Positions 57,501 to 64,000 of a stretch of 64,000 bases of DNA are shown here, piece by piece. Both the position numbers and the translations under genes were made by a program. Numbering within the stretch: position 1 is the first letter of the stretch; each line of letters opens with the position of its first letter. The notes under the pieces are model-generated. The model saw only the letters and a program-made list of their open reading frames with translations. It was not told where the DNA came from and did not search any database. The DNA comes from Haliclystus octoradiatus (lineage: Eukaryota; Cnidaria; Staurozoa; Stauromedusae; Haliclystidae), in NCBI GenBank assembly GCA_916610825.1, contig OU744454.1, positions 4,908,321 through 4,972,320 on the forward strand. Direction: 5' to 3'.

Positions 57501-57873
57501 TAATGTTGAACTTCTGTGGTCTGATAATCGTAGAGACCAACAATCAATCATTACAAGCTAAATGTAATCTATTTGCTTATCATTGCTACCTGCATAATGT
57601 TATATAGAGAATATAACGAAACATATGGTGTATTTGTGACGCATAAAGATGACATGTATTTTTCACATGATTGCAGTAATGTAGTATACTATCTTAGTAT
57701 AAGTGTATAGTACCTTATGATATACTTAAAGGAATGAATATCATTCAAGTATATAAATGATTATGTTTATAAAGGCGTCAAAATGATCTTGAAAGTATAT
57801 CAAATTTGCTGATATGATGGGTATAATTGTATTACGTTGAAATTGTAATTTCGATAAACAATTGGAGAAAAAT

Positions 57874-58941
57874 ATGGCAGTACCATCATGGATAATAATG
57901 ATGACAATTTTTTACAGCATTTGTATATTGTTTGGTATTATTCTTAATACATTATGTTCTGTTGCAATATATAGTATTAATAGAAGATACAAAAGATTAG
58001 GTGATCGTTTATTATTACATTTAACTGTGATAGATTTGTGTATGTGTTTATTTATTATTCCATATCATTTGGTAAGCTTATATCCTGCATCATCCATTGG
58101 TTATAGAAATTCAGAGATATATTGTCATCTAACAGATTATTTCACTTATGTTTTGGGATGTGCATCTACAACTTCATTAGCTGCTGTTTGTATTGATCGA
58201 TATCAAATGGTTTCGAAACCATTTCAGTGTGAAGTCTATCAACAAAGCAGATATACATATTTATTACGTTACTGGCCAATCTTTCAAGCATTACTTTTTC
58301 AGCTACCAATTGCATTTTATGATCCATTAATTAAAGTTGGCGGTGCTATTGGATTTGCATGTACAGTTAATACTGAATCAGGCTTTTCACGTTATTATTA
58401 CTTTATGTTAGCATTATTTAATATTATTTTACCTATCATTGCAATAATCAGTTGTAATGTATTTGTTTTTCATCGTGCAAAGAAGCAGTTGCAAAGTATA
58501 AAAAGCGAAATTATGATCAGCCTTAGACTCAGAGATCATAAAAGCGATAAATCATATCCTGGACTTGAAGAAAGTAATGTCATGCAAAAGCAACATTCCT
58601 TGAACACTGAACGTCGATTTCGAGGCATTCTCCACGAACGACGGTTATACTTTTCCACGTTGATTGTTGCAATTTGCTTTGTATTGGCTATGATACCATT
58701 CTTTATTATTCGTTCTCTTAATGTTATTATGGGAGAAGAATATATGCACTTTATTTTGTATCATCTTTCAACATGTATTGCATTATCAAACTCTGCTTGG
58801 AATCCAATATGCATTTTATTATCAAGGCCGGAAATTAAACGCAAAGTTAAATCAATTTGCTATAAAAAATCAGCAATTACATCTATTACAGTACAGTCAA
58901 AATATGATCAGCCTTCTACTATCAACAAGACTGTAACTTGA
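57874..58941 (+). CDS. orphan class A (rhodopsin-like) GPCR (intronless)
   Basis: The ATG at 57874 opens a single-exon frame of 355 residues; the frame's upstream TTG is not a plausible start. Seven hydrophobic segments carry class A landmarks: Asn25 (TM1), Asp54 in LTVIDL (TM2), Cys84 with Cys163 as a likely disulfide, Asp108-Arg-Tyr (DRY), Trp134 (TM4), Pro187 (TM5), CFVLAMIP in TM6 (Phe269 replaces the CWxP tryptophan), and NPICI at 310-314 in TM7 (Ile replaces the NPxxY tyrosine). The extracellular N-terminus is very short. A long basic loop 3 (~199-258) and Ser/Thr-rich tail suggest G-protein coupling and phosphorylation. The ligand is not predictable; the short N-terminus fits a small-molecule or short-peptide receptor. 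Confidence 0.9.
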   Translation: MAVPSWIIMMTIFYSICILFGIILNTLCSVAIYSINRRYKRLGDRLLLHLTVIDLCMCLFIIPYHLVSLYPASSIGYRNSEIYCHLTDYFTYVLGCASTTSLAAVCIDRYQMVSKPFQCEVYQQSRYTYLLRYWPIFQALLFQLPIAFYDPLIKVGGAIGFACTVNTESGFSRYYYFMLALFNIILPIIAIISCNVFVFHRAKKQLQSIKSEIMISLRLRDHKSDKSYPGLEESNVMQKQHSLNTERRFRGILHERRLYFSTLIVAICFVLAMIPFFIIRSLNVIMGEEYMHFILYHLSTCIALSNSAWNPICILLSRPEIKRKVKSICYKKSAITSITVQSKYDQPSTINKTVT

Positions 58942-59034
58942 ACATTTAGGTGGGGATTCCCCCCAGGATTCCATTATTCTGGATAGAAATCGTAGTGGAT
59001 AAGTATTACCGGATCGGAAGAAAATTAAATTCAG

Positions 59035-59040
59035 AATAAA
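59035..59040 (+). terminator. polyadenylation signal (GPCR gene)
   Basis: AATAAA 94 nt past the GPCR stop codon. Confidence 0.6.
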
Positions 59041-59402
59041 ACTTATACCCGATTGTTAGTTTGAATGCACTAGCACAACTCTGACGAATACACAGATGGA
59101 GTCACCTCGTCTTCGGTAATTCGCTAACTGCCTGATTGGAATGCTCGTGGCAATAGTATCGGTAGTATGACAACGTTATAGCGTCAGTAACGATAATACC
59201 AGATTCGATCGATTAAATTACGATGCTCGGCAGAATTGACATACTAGATCAATTTCCATCTCTCATTCTTAGCAGAGTGGATTTTTCTTCACAATATAGA
59301 AACACTGGCATACTGGACTGCATTTATATAGCTTAATTCGAATGCCTAATCTGTACGAAAGTCATTACGCTCGGATGAATATTCGATATAGTTAATTCCA
59401 GC

Positions 59403-59453
59403 CTATAAATAGAGGCTTTGGGACGCTATAAATAATTCAGGCAGAGAGTTCCA
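59403..59453 (-). mobile_element. LINE ORF2 C-terminal fragment
   Basis: The minus strand reads WNSLPELFIASQSLYL then a stop, the same C-terminal motif as at 4579 and 39255. Confidence 0.6.
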
Positions 59454-60177
59454 CTAGGGTATTGCTGGCATTCAGATGTAACCTCACATGATGGAATAGT
59501 GTACAAGCGTCAACGATTTGTACCGCAAGGAATATTTGTTATGTTCTGTAAAGGTGTTAATTGATAGGAACGTCAGTAATTTGAAACACAATTTTATAAA
59601 GAACTACCAATGGCTCATAATATGGTCAATTAATTTTCTGAGGTTGTTTTATAATTCAGACGTAATTATTTCTATTTATCATAAACGAAATATAGATTGA
59701 ATTGAAACCAAATTAAGGATTGCAAAATTGAATTGAGGATAGTCAGTGACATTTTATGCTCCATTTTTGCTTTTCAGACTACAGCAGATAATAAGTATCG
59801 AATAACGTATAGTCCTTTATTTAATGTTTTTCTAAAAATCAATTACTGCAGAGCTCTATAGTGTTTAATTGATTGAGTAGCTTGTGTTATTGATGTGTTA
59901 GCGAAAGGGTTTATTGTAACTTTATAATCCAACTTTTATAATCATAGTTGAAATTGATATAATGAATAAATTGATACAAAGAATTTCTTATATCTCTAGT
60001 ATCTGTAACGAAACTTGAACTTGTCCAAGAGAAAGCAACTCTAATCAATGAATCTTTGCTAGCACTTTTACGAAGTACGCGATAACATCATACCAACCAT
60101 TCCGCAATCTGCTAACGAAAACATGTCTTTCAAGTTTATAGAGTTCCCTTTAAAAAAAATTTACAAGAATTTCACCC

Positions 60178-61540
60178 TTGCCTTCGAAAACATCTCGAAC
60201 ATCAGATGTCTACCCCCACACTATTTTATTTCTTTTAGCTATGTTATTTGAATTATCATTAAAAACTGGAATCTTGCCTGGTGTTTGGAAACAAGCATTA
60301 GTTTCACAAATTTTCAAGAAAAATGACGTAGCTGTTTGTTGTAATTATAGACCCATATCGTTAGCCTGCATCTGTTGCATAGTTATGGAAGGTATTATTG
60401 TGGATGAAGTATTACTTTATTTATGTGATAAAACTTTTTTATGTGATATTGTAAATTTTTTTTTTGATTTGATGGACATTAAGGCTTTCTGAGAAAGCGC
60501 TCTACTTGCAGTCAGCTGTTATAACTATAGTATATAAGTCTTTATAAAGACTTTAAATGATTGGTATGAGTCCATAAGCAAGCGCCGACGTTTCGAGTTT
60601 GTATATACCAACTTCGCTAAAGCATTTAATTCTGTCACACAGCCAAAATAAAAATCTTACGGCATAGAATATAAGCTTTTTGAATGAGTTAAATCCATTC
60701 TTTCTAGCTTTTGTCAGAGCGTCATCGTCTCTAATGAAATTTTAAGTCCCCTTCCAGTTTCTAGTTTACTTTAATAAAGAGACCTCAACTCCCAATCTCA
60801 GTCTCCCGATTTCGAGACTATTCTCCCGCTCTCCCGATTTTGGCAAAATCCTCCCGCTAATTTGATATTATGGTCATTATTCTAAATAATCAATTAATTT
60901 ACAAGTTAAAACATATTTTGTTCAATAACAAAAAGCTTTTTGGCTCTGAAATGACGAAAAACAGCCACGATAAACATTGTAATAATTGTACCTTCGTAAA
61001 ATCGTGAGTAAAAAATGCAAATGTGACTTAACTTTAAAATTATTAAGAGGGCTATTTCAAAATGGGCATATCTTTCCGTGGAAATGAGATTTCATGTTAA
61101 CAGACTGTATGCAGAATGTCTATTTTCCAAATTCCTTTATCAAAAGATACTCTCAAGTTGTCAGGAGAGGCCTCCAGGCACATTATAATTACGAAAATAT
61201 TTTCTGGAGGGGCATGAAGCCCCAGCCCCCTAGCCTCTACAGGAATCTACCTATATTTTTTCAAGCAATATTGAGGTCTCCGTTAATATATTAACGACAT
61301 CGAGAGCTGTTTGGATGGGTTGTGTGAAATGCGTCTTTTTGCAGACGATGCAAACTAGTTAATCGCTTGAAAAGATTCTTCCCCTGTCAATGATCTCACA
61401 ACAACGTTAGATAGGTTTACAACATGGGCATGAAAGCTGGCAACTGAGAACTGCTTATGACAAGTTTAGCACCATATATTTTGGCACAACAAACGCAAAT
61501 GAACTTGAATATTTTCTTCTAACAATTGGTATATAACAAC
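60178..61540 (+). pseudogene. decayed non-LTR retrotransposon (reverse transcriptase)
   Basis: The first 105 codons are open and show the RT signature LPGVWKQALVSQIFKK ... NYRPISLACI. Further on, in broken frames, come NFAKAFNSVTQP near 60620, RLFADDA near 61335 (the catalytic YxDD-equivalent box) and an IYFGTTN motif near 61480. The order matches Jockey/CR1-type ORF2. Stops and indels make it non-functional. Confidence 0.85.
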
Positions 61541-61817
61541 ACATTTAATATTTTTTCCACGACGCTTCAATCCCGACTTGTGATCATATTGAAGTGAACC
61601 AAAAAAAATTTTGTAAACATAAACTTATTATACTTATTTTGAAATTTAAAAATGTAAACACAATGGATGCAGAACAATAAAATTGTACAAAAATTAAATC
61701 CATTACAAAAAGACTTTTGATTTTATCGAGTCTTTTTGTGTGTTTAATGTAGGTTAAACCTGCGAATGAAGAGCATCTCATGCATGAGGCAATCGGCTTT
61801 ATTCCAGCAGTGTCTTA

Positions 61818-62046
61818 GGCCCAGTTTACAAGGAGGGCGAGTTACTCGGGTTGGCGAGTTACCCGGGTCTATTGTTTATGCGCGTTCTGTTTACAAGCAA
61901 AGTGAGAAAGTTGTCTCGCCCACCCAAGTAACTCGCCTACCCGAGTTACTCGCCTTGGCAGACCGGGTAACTCGCCTACCCGAGACAACTTTCTGTCACT
62001 TTTTGACTTGTAAACGGATATAGGCGAGTAACTCGGGTAGGCGGGT
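61818..62046. mobile_element. GC-rich palindromic element
   Basis: GCGAGTTACTCGGG-type units occur in both orientations. Outer arms pair GTTTACAAG / CTTGTAAAC and inner arms AGAAAGTTGTCTCG / CGAGACAACTTTCT. GC content is far above the surroundings. Confidence 0.8.
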
Positions 62047-62145
62047 TAAAATTAAAAATGGTAGCTTTAATTTTCTATTGTTTCGAACGTTTCCGCTGTA
62101 GACATCTTTTGTTCTCTAATCATTCCATTTCAGCGCGCATGCTTA

Positions 62146-62240
62146 GGCCTGGATTATACAGCGCGCTTTCGAGCGTGCCGTGCTTTCGAGCGCGCTTTCA
62201 TTTGAAGGCGCGCGCTTTTGAAAATGTCTAGTTATACAGC
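62146..62240. repeat. GC-rich GCGCGC element
   Basis: It starts TTAGGCCTGGATTATACAGC, resembling the start of the 61818 element (TTAGGCCCAGTTTACAAGG). The interior has repeated CTTTCGAGCG and GGCGCGCGC, and it closes with TTATACAGCGAGG. Confidence 0.6.
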
Positions 62241-64000
62241 GAGGGTAGATTATATAACATAGCCAAGTCGTGCGAGCGCTGACGTCACATCTGAAGAAGA
62301 CTGGTGAAGAAGACACATCACTTTCTGTTCGATTTAAAATTTTATGGTTTGCATTTGAATTTTATTTTGTAAAGCGCAGTGAAATGAATGTGGTTGTTCA
62401 AACTCTCAGCTGTAGGGAGTTTAGCTCTGATTATTTGGCATTTAGCTATTGGCATAAAGTTCTGTCAATTCGTACAATGGATATTGCTTGTGAGTACTAT
62501 TGGAGTATTTAAATTAATACAAAAGGCATATTACAGAAACGAAAACCTTGAAAATAAGATGTCCACTAGTATTCAAGGTAAGATTGGTTAGGGTTATATT
62601 ATTTACAATAGTAGGTTATAGGCGTTATATCTTCTATATCGATTATTATCATTTTAAACAACTGAACAGTCAATTTATAGGCCTACAATTATTCATTTAC
62701 TTGTTGACTGCTGTTACAAATTGTAATAGTGCTGCAGGAAGTGACCAAGTGTAGGGAAATAATAATAACATATTGGTAAAATCCCATAGAAATATGTGTG
62801 TTGTATTTGGTATGATATTATAAAGTTTAATCATGTCCAAGAATATATAAACATGTTTGATAATTTTTAGTAATAAATAACTTTTCTTGTCTACAGGTTT
62901 GAACATAGTTTTAAACTATAAATACACTATATTTACTTGAGTAGAATTTGCTTTGGAATGGCATCATGATTGTATATAACGCATTCGATATGCAATGTAA
63001 CTGTATATGAATTTGTGTTACTATATAACTATAAGCCACATATTTGACAAGGGATTTACGACGTTATCAAACAGCTAATTAACAGCCATTGTGCTGTGCA
63101 AATGATTTATGCAAGATATCCAAATAATGCTGCAAGCAGCAAAAGTTACTGATTAGTAAGATGTTTCATAAATTTGGATATATTGCATAACGTAGGCTAC
63201 TTGCACAGCACAATGGCTGTTAACTGTAATGGGTCAAATAAAGGAGGTCATTGGTGTTTTTATAAAAATTCATCTCCTATCAAGGATCGAGAGTCTAGAC
63301 GTTGTAGATTGTTATACACTCTCGAATGTGGATTTAATAATATCCCAATAGTAATTTGAATAGTACACTATCAACCAAATAATTTCTCCAAAGACGAAGT
63401 GATGATTTCAATGGTAATGATAGCAATATTAATAGCCTAGCCCAGTAACCCTATTCCTTTACTTCTGCCGCTGTAGGCTATAATTCAAATGAAGCAAACA
63501 ATGGTGACTACGTTATTTGGATCCTGAATTCGATATGTACGCCATGTGATATCCGCTATTACGGACATCTATCATTTCCACTGACACAAAAATATTCCCA
63601 TGACACCGCAAAGTCGAGCAAATACATTGTTTAACTTCAGCAACGTGATGACATCATTTTATGCAGGAATCAATCTGAGTTTTCACAACGACATACAAAG
63701 AAAAAAGTGACTTGAAAGAATTCCAATGACATCGCTGAATTTTCATTAAATACGATTAGAAATTGTATGGCTCGCAGCAATAATTAATGACTATGTTGAA
63801 CTGTAGGGCTAGGCTAATTTATCTTCAATAATAAATCATTCAAAATTTGCCACGAGTAGGCCTATAGATAGACCACTCTCGTACATTTGGGCATGGTTTA
63901 TAGCTAAGCATATATTTATGAAGCAGAAATTACATAAATTCATTTGGTGGTTCTGCATACAATTCACACTTCCAGCCAATGGCTTTAGCCGAATCCGTCA

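Larger units (their letters stand above)
55282..57873. other. intergenic region
   Basis: It contains the 3' UTR of the sulfotransferase-like gene, a long inverted repeat (57219-57500) and otherwise A+T-rich text with no supported exon. Confidence 0.6.
58942..60177. other. intergenic region
   Basis: GPCR 3' UTR, a short LINE remnant at 59403-59453 and unassigned text. No exon is supported. Confidence 0.6.
61541..64000. other. terminal intergenic region
   Basis: Two GC-rich palindromic elements lie near 61.8-62.25 kb. The rest is A+T-rich with no gene, RNA or RT motif that I can support. Confidence 0.6.

Noticed and set aside
61766-62023. 85-codon frame
   Set aside because: It is a translation of the GC-rich palindromic repeat.
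62270-62754. overlapping 65-80 codon frames
   Set aside because: Overlapping frames without domains or splice signals; likely chance.

Overview
This is a 64 kb stretch of an A+T-rich animal nuclear genome. Genes with many phase-consistent GT-AG introns, tRNA-derived SINEs, DNA-transposon MITEs, LINE remnants and a Ty1/copia remnant rule out a prokaryote. The proteins are animal orthologues (TBC1D23, HYOU1) but clearly divergent from the vertebrate versions, so a non-vertebrate metazoan is most likely. The sequence alone does not settle the phylum.

Layout. (1) 1-9017, + strand: the 3' part of TBC1D23, ten coding exons from just before the rhodanese domain to the stop; the TBC-domain exons lie left of the window. 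(2) 10762-37628, - strand: a complete HYOU1/GRP170 gene, 29 coding exons joining into one 1,101-residue frame, plus a probable non-coding first exon near 38.9-39.0 kb. Its promoter carries an ER-stress element at the canonical CCAAT-N9 spacing with one mismatch. (3) 40181-41614 and 45735-47180, + strand: two intronless, tandemly duplicated MFSD8/CLN7-like MFS transporters, separated by a decayed copia element. (4) 47919-48217: first exons of an unrecognised small membrane protein, with a local tandem duplication. (5) 54472-55281, + strand: an intronless P-loop sulfotransferase-like gene. (6) 57874-58941, + strand: an intronless orphan class A GPCR. (7) 60.1-61.6 kb: a decayed non-LTR retrotransposon, then GC-rich palindromic elements and no recognisable gene to the end.

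The genes do not look like one pathway. HYOU1 acts in ER folding, TBC1D23 in endosome-to-Golgi tethering, and the MFS pair is probably lysosomal. The most distinctive feature is the dense, layered repeat content of the HYOU1 introns: nine GTTCATGAAC-rich MITE copies, Tc1/mariner-like MITEs, two SINE families, a composite 326-bp tandem array broken by an insertion, long near-perfect inverted repeats, and a ~325-bp (TAA)n tract about 20 nt from a splice acceptor. I found no clear new multi-gene system. The best leads are the MFS duplicate pair, the stress element and the hairpin-repeat families.
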